Part shown: in pieces, positions 20,657 to 29,945 of the stretch | Numbering within the stretch: the stretch's first letter is position 1 | Layout of the letters: each line of letters begins with the position of its first letter | Assembly: GCF_002142215.1 (NCBI RefSeq) | Contig: NZ_NAST01000019.1 | Span: forward strand, 1 to 49,270 | Reading direction: 5' to 3' | From: Gilliamella sp. N-G2 | GTDB taxonomy: Bacteria; Pseudomonadota; Gammaproteobacteria; Enterobacterales; Orbaceae | Length of the DNA: 49,270 nucleotides | The notes under the pieces: model-generated | Databases searched by the model: none | What the model was told of the DNA's origin: nothing | The model's input: the letters and a program-made list of their open reading frames with translations, nothing else | Position numbers and translations under genes: made by a program

Positions 20657-20684
20657 ATAAAAAAGTCTGATAGTTATCAGACTT
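20657..20684 (-). terminator. Terminator left from a lost gene
   Basis: AAGTCTGA pairs with TCAGACTT around a 6-nt loop, followed on the minus strand by T6. No intact gene precedes it on that strand. It follows the decayed open frame ending near 20733. Confidence 0.7.
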
Positions 20685-20732
20685 ATTAGTAAAGATTCGC
20701 AGTTTAGAGATAAAACGGAATTATTGTATTTT

Positions 20733-21000
20733 ACTTTTTCAGAAATAGCGTCAATAAATACAATATTATACTAGCTAAACAAAACGCAAGTAATTCGCTC
20801 ATATTTGCTGGTTTGCTATATTGATGATTTGAAATAAATAAAATAACTTAAATGATGACAAAAATTAGTGCTACTGATTTCAATACATTAATAAATATTT
20901 ATCCAATAAAAAACAAATCTAAGGCAACTTCTTTAGAAATTGCTGTTAAAGCAATACCTAAAAGTAAACTAATAAAATCGGTGGTATAAGTCCTACTTTA
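20733..21000 (-). pseudogene. Decayed membrane-protein remnant (unidentified)
   Basis: Minus-strand translation gives short hydrophobic pieces in different frames, such as TDFISLLLGIALTAISKE and MSELLAFCLASIILYLL with its own stop. They are separated by stops and shifts. The intact terminator just downstream supports a former gene. I cannot name the family. The surrounding 20564-21250 has no intact gene. Confidence 0.3.
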
Positions 21001-21249
21001 AAATAAAAACGAACCAAGAATCGGTTTAATGATTCATGGAATTTACCTATATAACAATACGGTACAAAAAAAACACCATAGATAAATTTTAAGACTCTTC
21101 AAAATTATTATGATAACTATTATTTATATGGATCTATTCATTTATGAATGAATAATAATATCCTTAACATAATTAAGATTATTTGATAATAAATTGAAAC
21201 AATTATATAAAAAATTGAGGAACGTTTTTTTTGAGTATAAAAACCACAA

Positions 21250-21496
<247 letters not shown>

Positions 21497-21533
21497 TTTT
21501 AAAATATTTATTATATGTAGAAAAAAGTCACAA

Positions 21534-21567
21534 AAAAGCCGATATTTAGCATACAATATCGGCTTTT
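21534..21567. terminator. Terminator of the autotransporter gene
   Basis: A 13-bp stem (AAAAGCCGATATT / AATATCGGCTTTT) with an 8-nt loop. On the minus strand it ends in T6, 25 bp after the autotransporter stop. It could also act on the plus strand. Confidence 0.8.
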
Positions 21568-21591
21568 CAAATTTATTGAGATTTTTTTAAC

Positions 21592-24500
21592 TTACCATTT
21601 AGCTCGTATGCCAACAGAAGCACTAACAGGAGCTTTCACTCTGGTATCACCACCATGAGTCCATGTATGCCCTATTTCACTATATAAATTGATTTGATTA
21701 TTGATTTCATAACTGCCACCAATTGCTAATTCCGAACTTAAATATTTACCACCATTACTAAATTCGCTACTAGCATTTTTACAATCAAATTTAACATGAT
21801 CCGCACCATTTGGAGAATAGAAAAGATTAACTCGTGCATAAGGGCGCAATAAAGTATCTTCAGTTTTATAATTACCCTCTAACCTTGTACCAAAACGGAA
21901 TAACCAACTATTATTATCACTATGTTTTACAGTGGTTTTACCACTGATATGACTATCTTTCAAATCAAGCCATTGATGGATTATTTGTGCTTGCGGCTCT
22001 AGTTTCCAATTGCTCTCCATTAAAACAAAGGGTTTGCCTGTTTCAATCGATGCGCTCAAACCTTTACCTTTTTGTTTACTATTTTTATTACCATTTGGAT
22101 TGAGATCAACTCGATGACGAACTCCTTGTAAAACCATATCAAAATAACTACCATCATTCTGCATATAGGTACTATATGCAGCTAAAAAGTAAGAATTTAT
22201 CTCATTTTTACCCACTCGTTTATATTTACCACTAGCGAAACCATCAACACTTAAATCACCATTTAAGTAACCAAAATAAGCCCCAATTCGCCAATCATCA
22301 TTCTGCCAAATATCACTGCCTAATTGGAAACCGCTATAGTTTCCTTTGCTATGCGCATTAGCGATGCCATTTTGTTTTAAATTCACTCGCTTGGTAATAA
22401 TTCGCCCCCAACTTATTGGCGAATTCAATAATGGTACATTACCGATGCGTTGGTGCAAATTGCTCTGCATAAGATTATCGGCAAGACGAAGCTGTGCAGC
22501 AACAGCCACAAACAATGGAACCTCTTTACGATAGGTTATCTGAGGTACCGGTTTGCCTGGTTCAGGGGCAATAGTTGGGTTAGTTGGATTGGTCGGATTC
22601 GTTGGAACCGTCGGATCCGTTGGATTCGTTGGATTCGTTGGATTCGTTGGATTAGTCGGATCCGTTGGATTGGTCGGATCCGTCGGGTTAGTTGGATTCG
22701 TTGGATTGGTCGGATCCGTCGGGTTAGTTGGATTCGTTGGATTCGTTGGATTCGTTGGATTAGTCGGATTAGTCGGATCCGTTGGATTGGTCGGATCCGT
22801 CGGGTTAGTTGGATTCGTTGGATTGGTCGGATCCGTCGGGTTATGCGGTAAGTAAGAACGCAAATACCAGTTATTATTTTGGTTATTAATATCACCTTTA
22901 TGTAAATAATATTCATAAGCACCGGCATCTAAATGTTCTGCTTGCATTTTAAAGGCATCATCACTACTGGTACCGCCAACATGGATTAATTCAATACCAT
23001 TGGTATTACCTGTATCAGCACCTAAACCATTAATATCATTGATTTGTATCCATGTGTTGCCTGAAACATTACCATTTACTAGTAAGCGATCGGTAGCACT
23101 ATCACTATCTTGAAGAACAGTATCAAAAATTAATTTACCACCATTGCCTATATAATCGCCTGTAACAGTTAAACGGTCACCAGCAAAAGCGTTGTTAAGA
23201 TTAATTGAGCCTCCATTATTGACGCTACCAGTAATTATAGATTGGTGCAAACCTGATTGCAGTTCAACTATTGCACCAGAATCAAGCGTCAAATTATCAG
23301 TATTTAAATTACCCGTTAACGTTAGTTTACCGCTACCGCTCAAATTAATATTTTCCCACCCCAAAATAGCCACATTATTTAGCGAACCATCAGAGGTGGA
23401 TGATCCAATAAGATGCGTATTTAAGTTTAGCGTATCATTATCTGAAGAGCCTGCAACACGAGTAAATTTATTACCGCCATCAACCATAATCAGTTGCGAT
23501 ATATCTGCACCTTCATTAATAAACAAAGTATCATTACCAGTTCCAAGTACAATTTTACCACTGATTTTTGCACCATCATTTAAAGAGACTATAGAATCTG
23601 TTTTATCATTTTTAATCGCAATACCGCTAGCCGATGAAACATCTGCACCTTGATTCAGATTTATATAGGTTTTAATCCCTTCTCTACCATTGCTATTTAT
23701 GGCTATTCCGGATGTACTATTGTTCGCGATTACTTTACTTGATATATCAATTTTGGTGTTACCACTAGCATTATTGAATACAGAAATCCCCTTATCAAAG
23801 CCACTTATAACCCCATTTGTTTGTTGCAATAATAGATCCTGTGCGCTACCATAATTAGCGGCAACAATTCCAGAACCACCTATACCAGAGACATCGCCAT
23901 CAATAAAAATCTCGGTCGAGCGCTGACCTCGATTTACCAAATTTACACCATTATTTCCACCTTGAATAACACTATTAGTGGTTTGCTTAAATATTAACTC
24001 ATTAGTGTTAAACTCATTACCCGCCATAACGGCATCTAAATTTCTGCTCGTAACTTTACCCGCAATTTTAATAGTAGTTACACCTTGGCCACTATTAGTA
24101 AGATTAAAACCACTAGTTTGCCCAATAATCTCACTATCTTCAGTTTGATCGATAATTAAATCAGAACTATATGAGCCATTATTAACCCAAACACTGTCAT
24201 TATTACTTACGACTTTACCCGCTAAACTGATTAGTGTTGAACGTTGCCCATCATTAGATATATTGAATCCATAATTATTGGCATTGATTTCACCTCCTGC
24301 TTGAATAATATTAATCTCCTTACTATTGCCTCTAATTGCCGCGGTAATCCCATCTTTCTCCTCAGCGACTATTTTACTTTTTGTAGTGATATTCGTTGCA
24401 CCTTGACCTGTACTGATTATATTTATTCCATTTTCCTTACCTTGAATATTACCAGCTAATTGATCAATTTTAATATCATCTGTATTTTCATAATTTACTA

Positions 24501-26748
24501 CAGTTATTCCATCATTCTGTGAGCCGATAACGTTACCAGAAACACTTACCGACGTAGTACTTTTACCACTATTAAACAAAATAATCCCATAATCGTTACC
24601 TTTAATATTGCCACTGTTCTGAGAAACCGTTATGCCTTGACTATTTTCACTATTAACTACTAAAATACCATTATTTTGAGTGCCTATAATGTCGCCATCT
24701 GCTGTTATTGTCGTGGTATTAACTCCATTATTATCAATATTTATTCCGTCTAATTTACCTTGAATACTTCCTCCAGACTGAGTGACACTTGCTTCTTGGC
24801 TGTGTCTATCGTTTTTAATATAGATACCATAATGCTGACCACCAATAACTTCACCAGTGGTATCAACAGTGGTTGACCCTGTGCCATAATTTGTTAGAGA
24901 AATTCCTTTTAGACCACCTTGGATACGCCCTGATTCTTGTTTAACAATAATATTTTGGGTATTTGTTTGAATCGTGGCATTGATACCATTTCCATTTTCA
25001 CCAATCACTCTGCCTGTGGTAGAGATAATTGTTGAACCTGTTCCATTATGGTTAACATTAATACCATCTATATCACCATGAATTTCTCCTGATGCTTGAG
25101 AAATAGTAATATCCTTGGTATTAGTGTCAGTAGCAGCTATAATGCCAGAATTAACATTGCCAGTAACATTACCTTTGATAGTTACATTAGAAGAACCAGT
25201 ACCTCTATGGGTAATATTGATACCAGCGCCTTGACCATAAATCGCGCCACCATTTTGATTGATAATGAGATCACGAGTATTAGTTTCATTGATTATACGA
25301 AGCCCATCATCCCCAGAACCTGTCACTGTACCATTAGTGTTAATTTCGCTTGAACCATTACCTTTATTAGTTAGAATCATGCCATAACTTAACCCTTTGA
25401 TATTACCATTTGACTGTTCAACCTTTAAACCAGTCGTGTTTACCCCACTAAATACAGACATACCTTCTTGTTTTTGGCCTTCAATATCACCCATAATAGA
25501 AATGGACGTTGTATCATTGCCATTATTAATAATACCAACACCAGATCCTTTTCCTATAATGGAACCGGCTACCTGATTAAAGGTTAATTTGTGAGTATTC
25601 GCAAAATTAGTAATAGATACCCCAGCACTATGATTAGCCACTATCTTACCGGACGTTGTGACTATCGTTGAACCATTACCATTATTAACAGCATTGATGC
25701 CATTTGCTCCACCATTGATCTCACCTGATTTCTGACTAATGGTTAAATCATGAGTATTAGAATTGTTATTGGCAAAAAGACCATCATTTTGTTTACCAAC
25801 AACTTTTCCGGCTACCGTGATATTAGTTGAACCATTACCAAAATTATTTGCTTTGATGCCATTAAGTGCACCTGAAATTAAACCACGATCTTGCGAAATA
25901 GTTAAATCGCCTGCATTTTGTTCATTAACTGCATTAATTCCTTCACTTCCATCACCAATAACATTGTCATTAGTATTGATATTCAATTTGCCTTTTCCTT
26001 TATTATCAGCATTAATACCATTTTTTTTACCGTGAATCTCACCCGATGATTGGATTATATTTAATCCCTGAGTATCTCCATCATTCACAGCCAAAATACC
26101 ATCAAGATCATCACCAACCACAGAGCCAATGGTCGATATCGTTGTGGTACCATGACCATAATTAACCGCATTAATACCATTTGATTTTCCATGGATACTT
26201 GCATCAATAAGTTCCATGATATCTAAATCATGTGTATTATTTGAATTTACCACATGTAAACCATCATTTTGCTTACCCGTGACATCACCCGAAATATTAA
26301 TCGTTGTAGAGCCAGAACCATTATGCTCAAGATTGATTCCATTTTTACCACCAATGACTTCTCCATCAGACTGGCTTAAATTGATATCATTGATATCATT
26401 ACCACTCATATAGTTATAACCATCATCATTGGACTCAACATGGTTAGATATAGTTAAATCGATAGAATTGCTAAAGTTAGTCATTGCCAAAAATTGACTT
26501 ATAAAAGTTGGTGATTGTTTGCCAACAGAATCTTTATTCGGGTATTGATTAATAATATTTTTTCCACAATATTTGTTGGGTGATGAACTGTCACATTGGG
26601 CATAACTGAAAGGGATCATAGCTAATGATAAACCGGCAACTGATAATAAATTAATAAAGAATAATTTACCTTTAGATTGCGATTTTTCTGATGTCACTAT
26701 ATAGGCTTGACGTCGTACACTCCAAACTAACTTATATACTTTATTCAT
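21592..26748 (-). CDS. Large repeat-rich type V autotransporter (adhesin-like)
   Basis: About 1718 residues. An extended signal peptide (ESPR, MNKVYKLVWSVRRQAYIV) precedes a hydrophobic core ending near FSYAQ. The passenger holds 17 copies of a 53-residue repeat with the pattern GxIxG..NGIN..N.G.GST.I. and GI...N..NT..L.I.Q, likely one beta-helix built of Ser/Thr/Asn-rich rungs. A pertactin-like autochaperone region follows (GNTWIQINDI, NGIELIHVGG, GAYEYYLHKG), then a 30-unit (N/D)PT linker and a roughly 270-residue beta-barrel ending in GIRAKW with the aromatic C terminus. I chose ATG 26748 because GGGAGAG precedes it and the ESPR starts there. A longer frame to 26796 lacks support. It probably acts at the cell surface in adhesion or aggregation. 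Confidence 0.9.
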   Translation of the reverse strand: MNKVYKLVWSVRRQAYIVTSEKSQSKGKLFFINLLSVAGLSLAMIPFSYAQCDSSSPNKYCGKNIINQYPNKDSVGKQSPTFISQFLAMTNFSNSIDLTISNHVESNDDGYNYMSGNDINDINLSQSDGEVIGGKNGINLEHNGSGSTTINISGDVTGKQNDGLHVVNSNNTHDLDIMELIDASIHGKSNGINAVNYGHGTTTISTIGSVVGDDLDGILAVNDGDTQGLNIIQSSGEIHGKKNGINADNKGKGKLNINTNDNVIGDGSEGINAVNEQNAGDLTISQDRGLISGALNGIKANNFGNGSTNITVAGKVVGKQNDGLFANNNSNTHDLTISQKSGEINGGANGINAVNNGNGSTIVTTSGKIVANHSAGVSITNFANTHKLTFNQVAGSIIGKGSGVGIINNGNDTTSISIMGDIEGQKQEGMSVFSGVNTTGLKVEQSNGNIKGLSYGMILTNKGNGSSEINTNGTVTGSGDDGLRIINETNTRDLIINQNGGAIYGQGAGINITHRGTGSSNVTIKGNVTGNVNSGIIAATDTNTKDITISQASGEIHGDIDGINVNHNGTGSTIISTTGRVIGENGNGINATIQTNTQNIIVKQESGRIQGGLKGISLTNYGTGSTTVDTTGEVIGGQHYGIYIKNDRHSQEASVTQSGGSIQGKLDGINIDNNGVNTTTITADGDIIGTQNNGILVVNSENSQGITVSQNSGNIKGNDYGIILFNSGKSTTSVSVSGNVIGSQNDGITVVNYENTDDIKIDQLAGNIQGKENGINIISTGQGATNITTKSKIVAEEKDGITAAIRGNSKEINIIQAGGEINANNYGFNISNDGQRSTLISLAGKVVSNNDSVWVNNGSYSSDLIIDQTEDSEIIGQTSGFNLTNSGQGVTTIKIAGKVTSRNLDAVMAGNEFNTNELIFKQTTNSVIQGGNNGVNLVNRGQRSTEIFIDGDVSGIGGSGIVAANYGSAQDLLLQQTNGVISGFDKGISVFNNASGNTKIDISSKVIANNSTSGIAINSNGREGIKTYINLNQGADVSSASGIAIKNDKTDSIVSLNDGAKISGKIVLGTGNDTLFINEGADISQLIMVDGGNKFTRVAGSSDNDTLNLNTHLIGSSTSDGSLNNVAILGWENINLSGSGKLTLTGNLNTDNLTLDSGAIVELQSGLHQSIITGSVNNGGSINLNNAFAGDRLTVTGDYIGNGGKLIFDTVLQDSDSATDRLLVNGNVSGNTWIQINDINGLGADTGNTNGIELIHVGGTSSDDAFKMQAEHLDAGAYEYYLHKGDINNQNNNWYLRSYLPHNPTDPTNPTNPTNPTDPTNPTDPTNPTNPTNPTNPTNPTNPTDPTNPTNPTNPTDPTNPTDPTNPTNPTNPTNPTDPTVPTNPTNPTNPTIAPEPGKPVPQITYRKEVPLFVAVAAQLRLADNLMQSNLHQRIGNVPLLNSPISWGRIITKRVNLKQNGIANAHSKGNYSGFQLGSDIWQNDDWRIGAYFGYLNGDLSVDGFASGKYKRVGKNEINSYFLAAYSTYMQNDGSYFDMVLQGVRHRVDLNPNGNKNSKQKGKGLSASIETGKPFVLMESNWKLEPQAQIIHQWLDLKDSHISGKTTVKHSDNNSWLFRFGTRLEGNYKTEDTLLRPYARVNLFYSPNGADHVKFDCKNASSEFSNGGKYLSSELAIGGSYEINNQINLYSEIGHTWTHGGDTRVKAPVSASVGIRAKW
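22574..22843 (-). repeat. Thirty-unit 9-bp tandem repeat coding (N/D)PT
   Basis: About 30 tandem 9-bp units code for Asn-Pro-Thr or Asp-Pro-Thr (one Val-Pro-Thr) just before the autotransporter barrel. A longer-period pattern (NNNDNDNNNN in first residues) appears twice, showing block duplication. Such arrays change length by slippage while keeping frame. Confidence 0.92.
23650..26364 (-). repeat. Seventeen 53-residue (159-bp) passenger repeats
   Basis: Counting from the first GEVIGGKNGIN, the passenger divides into about 17 consecutive blocks, nearly all exactly 53 residues. Conserved positions are G-x-I-x-G, N-G-I, N-x-G-x-G-S-T and a Q near the end. Individual copies have diverged, so homogenisation is not recent. 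The last two or three are less regular. Confidence 0.85.
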
Positions 26749-26769
26749 TATTTTCTCTCCCGAAATAAA

Positions 26770-26984
26770 TCTATGCTGGTCAAACAACATTTTCATTTGA
26801 AAAATTAGATAGAGAATTAATACACAGTACTAATAACCCCCCTAATCTATTTTTAAAATTAAAAGTTAGAAAAATCATTACTAATTGTGGAGCTGCAAAG
26901 AATGTTAAACAAATACAAGATCGAAGTTATAAAAACATCAGTGAATTGATAAATAATTTAAAACAGAAAAAGATATGTTATTAA
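26770..26984 (+). other. Open stretch without start in the 670-bp gap before the TelA-like operon
   Basis: A plus-strand frame of about 71 codons without an ATG, ending at TAA 26984, reads natural-looking sequence (ITNCGAAKNVKQIQDR, ISELINNLKQKK). I do not recognise it, and it may be debris or chance. The remainder of 26985-27340 is AT-rich with no gene I trust. Confidence 0.2.
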
Positions 26985-27346
26985 TGAGTTTAAATTTAGA
27001 TATAGAAAAATAATATCAATTTTTTAGTTTTTACCATATAGTGGGAATATTGGCAATCAAAAGAATAAAAAATGTCGATATAAATTAAAAATCCAAATTT
27101 ACTTATATATTATACTATTTTTTATCCATCTGGTTTATATGATAATTTTTTTGCTAAATTCTTATGTGTTGCTGAATAAATAAACCATTCTATAAATTAA
27201 CGACTTTAATCAATATTTAACGTCGAGAATCAATTCAAACATTATCTTTCCATATTGAGTAAATAACATCCTCATGGGTTGCCAATAATCGTCAACATAA
27301 TCTGCGTAGTAATATGTAACTAGTGGAAATAGGCAAATTAGATAAA

Positions 27347-27375
27347 TTGTTGTAAACAATATATTAAGATATAAT
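27347..27375 (+). promoter_or_regulatory. Sigma70 promoter of the TelA-like three-gene operon
   Basis: TTGTTG (27347-27352) and a perfect TATAAT (27370-27375) are 17 bp apart. The start near 27382 leaves a short leader with AAAGGA (27408-27413) 7 bases before the first ATG. Confidence 0.7.
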
Positions 27376-27420
27376 TTAGCAGATTTGTCGATGTAATAAT
27401 AAAAATTAAAGGATTTATAA

Positions 27421-28572
27421 ATGTCTAGCCAGGTCATACCTTATATTGATAGAGCAGTACAATTATTAAATAAAATCGGAATTATTATTAAACCACAAGC
27501 CGATGCACCAATTTTAAAGTTATTGGATAACGTTGCCGAAATTGATAAAAATCGAGTTATCGCAATAGCACGAACCTTACAACAACAAAGTGCTTTTAAC
27601 CAAGTGGTTCGCGAACAAATAGATGGTGTTGAAGTTTCACAACGATACACCAAAATTGTTAATCATTTTGATAGTATCCGAACGGATATGGAAAAAATGT
27701 TAGGTTGGCTTGATGATGGTCGATTAGATTTTTTTGAAAGAATAAAAATAGGTTGGATGAAACTTCAACGAGGTTCTATTCCCGACCGATTCAATCTGAT
27801 AAAAAAGACCTATTTACAAGTATCGCAAGAAACCGGTAATCAAATTGAGCGTGAGCATATTATTCTAAATGCCTATCAAGATTTTCGATTTGGATTGAAA
27901 CAAGCTCAAATCACTGCCGAAGAATTAGTTCAAATAGCAACCGCTCGTCTTGAAGAATGTAAAAATAAATTATCTTTAGCCATTGCCGATGTGGATAATT
28001 TTAAAGAAGATGATCATGTGGCAAAAGCGCGTTTAGAGCTTATCCGAGATGAAGCATTACGTAATGTTCAACAAGAAGACAGTCGTTACCAAATAATATT
28101 GGATTTAGCCAATAATTTAACCGTTTCTTATAATTCAGCAGAAGCAGTCTTTGCACGTATACAACAAACAACCTCAGTGAAAGAACGAGTTTATCAACAA
28201 AGTGTAAGCTTTTTTTCCACCAATGAAATTGTTTTTACTGCATTAAGTGCATCAATCACTTCTTTAACTGGTTTAAGCGAAAGTACTAAAACTTTAGAAG
28301 CGATAAAAGATGGCATGAATAAAGGTATTGAAAGCATTGCTTCTGCTGGTAATAAGCAATTAGAAGAAAGTTTACGTGCTGGATATAGCTCAACCATTAA
28401 AGCTGATTCTTTACGTGCTTTAGTCGACGCAATTGTCAATTATCAAGAATCAAGTCAGCAGCTAATTGCCGAATTACGTAATGAATCAATTGATAATGCG
28501 AAAGAGATAGATCGTATTGTTGAAGATGGTAAACAACGCTTTAATAATATTATTTTAAAGGCTAATAATTAA
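27421..28572 (+). CDS. TelA-like helical protein, first gene of an uncharacterised operon
   Basis: A 383-residue helical protein without signal peptide or membrane segment. The organisation recalls the TelA/KlaA toxic-anion-resistance family. A central region has LDFFERIKIGWMKLQRG and ELVQIATARLEECKNKL. The C-terminal helix bundle (ESTKTLEAIKDGMNKGIE, DSLRALVDAIVNYQESSQQL, AKEIDRIVEDGKQRF) lies where TelA has its conserved NERGIVDIETLKKTNE-type helices. Similarity is by pattern and is weak, so tellurite resistance is not claimed. The stop overlaps the next start (TAATG), so it is translated together with the membrane protein. Confidence 0.6.
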   Translation: MSSQVIPYIDRAVQLLNKIGIIIKPQADAPILKLLDNVAEIDKNRVIAIARTLQQQSAFNQVVREQIDGVEVSQRYTKIVNHFDSIRTDMEKMLGWLDDGRLDFFERIKIGWMKLQRGSIPDRFNLIKKTYLQVSQETGNQIEREHIILNAYQDFRFGLKQAQITAEELVQIATARLEECKNKLSLAIADVDNFKEDDHVAKARLELIRDEALRNVQQEDSRYQIILDLANNLTVSYNSAEAVFARIQQTTSVKERVYQQSVSFFSTNEIVFTALSASITSLTGLSESTKTLEAIKDGMNKGIESIASAGNKQLEESLRAGYSSTIKADSLRALVDAIVNYQESSQQLIAELRNESIDNAKEIDRIVEDGKQRFNNIILKANN

Positions 28573-29942
28573 TGTCAAATATTAAGCTTAGTGACCAACT
28601 AGGTGCAATGGCAATCATTGACGAACTTTATCAAAAGCAACAATTATTACTTGAGCACCTTGATCATAACGCTTTGCGTACAAACTTAGCAGAAAATATA
28701 AAAAATTATTATCAAGCTAAGGGGCAAATTGTTAATGACGAAATCATTGAGAAGGGAATTAATCTTTGGTTTAACCAAAGATTACAATTTATTGCACCTA
28801 AACGTAATTGGTTAATTCGTTTTTTTGCTTTTTGTTACATAAAAAGAAGTATACTTTATCCTTTTATCGGTGTGATCTTAATTATTTTATTGTTGCTCAA
28901 CTTCAGCATATTAAAAGATATTCTAAAAATTAATGATAATATCGATACGACTTATAGTCATATTTTATCCCAAAAAAATACCTTAAATGATCTTAACAAT
29001 AAATTTTTGCAAATTGATAAACTTCCTGTTTACTTTGCACAAGTTCCCGTAAAAAAATTAAAAGACTCAATTACTGATTTACTCAATCAAGAGATTAATC
29101 TTCCTGTTACTGAATCAACGGAGATTTCATCGCCAACGTTTGAGATGAATAAGAAAACACTTAATGATCTGAAAGAACTTGATAACTCAATCTCCTCTAC
29201 TTTACCTGAGATAACCAAACAAATAACAGAATTAAGTGAATTACTTGAAAAGGATAAAAATTTGGCCAACTTAATTCAAAGTAAAGAGTTTATAGAGGCA
29301 ACTAAAAAATATCCTATTTTACAAATTTCAGTTGATAAAATTCTTGATAATCTCAATCAAGGACAACAAGATATTGATCTTGAACCAATAGAAAAACTTT
29401 ATCATTCAGTTGGGCGTGCTGAAGCTCTTGAAAATAAAATTCTATCTGATACTAAACAACTACAAACATTAAACGTACCTAACTCTGATATGAGTGAGGT
29501 TGTTGCATTACAAAATGCCTTAAGTTCTGATTTAAAAAATTTGAATTTTGAGCATGTCGAGCATTATCAAGAAATGATGGCTTATTATATTAAACTGGCT
29601 CAAACTAATTTAACTTTAACGATTGTTGATCATCCAGATTACAAATCAGGAGTAGAGCGCACTCATGACAATACTAATGGTAAATCTTGGTACTTGATTG
29701 TAAGACCGATGACAACCAATAACCATTCAGATTCATTATGGGTACAAAGTATTGAAACTGGAGAATCAAAATTGGTAAATACATTTGGTCAACAAGTCAC
29801 TTTAGAAAAATATAACAGTGTTAAAGCCGATAAAATGCAAGATGGGCATATTGATAACAATAAACTTTGTACCAAACCGAAAGGACGTTTAATCTTCAAT
29901 TGCCCTAAATCAGTGAAATCAGGTAGGATTTTAGAGTGGTAA
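28572..29942 (+). CDS. DUF6384-like single-pass membrane protein
   Basis: A 456-residue protein. The N-terminal 90 residues are soluble (LSDQLGAMAIIDELYQKQQL, INLWFNQRLQFIAPKRNW) and resemble DUF6384-family proteins. One transmembrane helix spans about 93-114 (ILYPFIGVILIILLLLNF). A long helical, coiled-coil-prone region (about 120-350) follows, and then a small C-terminal domain (about 365-456) with WYLIVRP and two cysteines (LCTKPKGRLIFNCPKS). A C-terminal part outside the cytoplasm is plausible, since the cysteines could form a disulfide. It overlaps the upstream gene by TAATG, and the third gene starts 3 bp after its stop. Function is unknown. Confidence 0.65.
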   Translation: MSNIKLSDQLGAMAIIDELYQKQQLLLEHLDHNALRTNLAENIKNYYQAKGQIVNDEIIEKGINLWFNQRLQFIAPKRNWLIRFFAFCYIKRSILYPFIGVILIILLLLNFSILKDILKINDNIDTTYSHILSQKNTLNDLNNKFLQIDKLPVYFAQVPVKKLKDSITDLLNQEINLPVTESTEISSPTFEMNKKTLNDLKELDNSISSTLPEITKQITELSELLEKDKNLANLIQSKEFIEATKKYPILQISVDKILDNLNQGQQDIDLEPIEKLYHSVGRAEALENKILSDTKQLQTLNVPNSDMSEVVALQNALSSDLKNLNFEHVEHYQEMMAYYIKLAQTNLTLTIVDHPDYKSGVERTHDNTNGKSWYLIVRPMTTNNHSDSLWVQSIETGESKLVNTFGQQVTLEKYNSVKADKMQDGHIDNNKLCTKPKGRLIFNCPKSVKSGRILEW

Positions 29943-29945
29943 ACC

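Noticed and set aside
22346-22928. Several long open frames on both strands, some Ile-Arg- or Gly-Phe-Val-rich
   Set aside because: They are other phases of the 9-bp (N/D)PT tandem repeat and of the autotransporter barrel, with no start signals.
27210-27437. 75-codon minus-strand hydrophobic open frame
   Set aside because: It overlaps the promoter, ribosome site and start of the TelA-like gene. AT-rich sequence easily gives such Tyr/Ile/Leu-rich frames.
27421-28572. Tellurite-resistance (telA) assignment with gene symbol
   Set aside because: Only a weak resemblance in helix pattern is visible, not enough for a named function.
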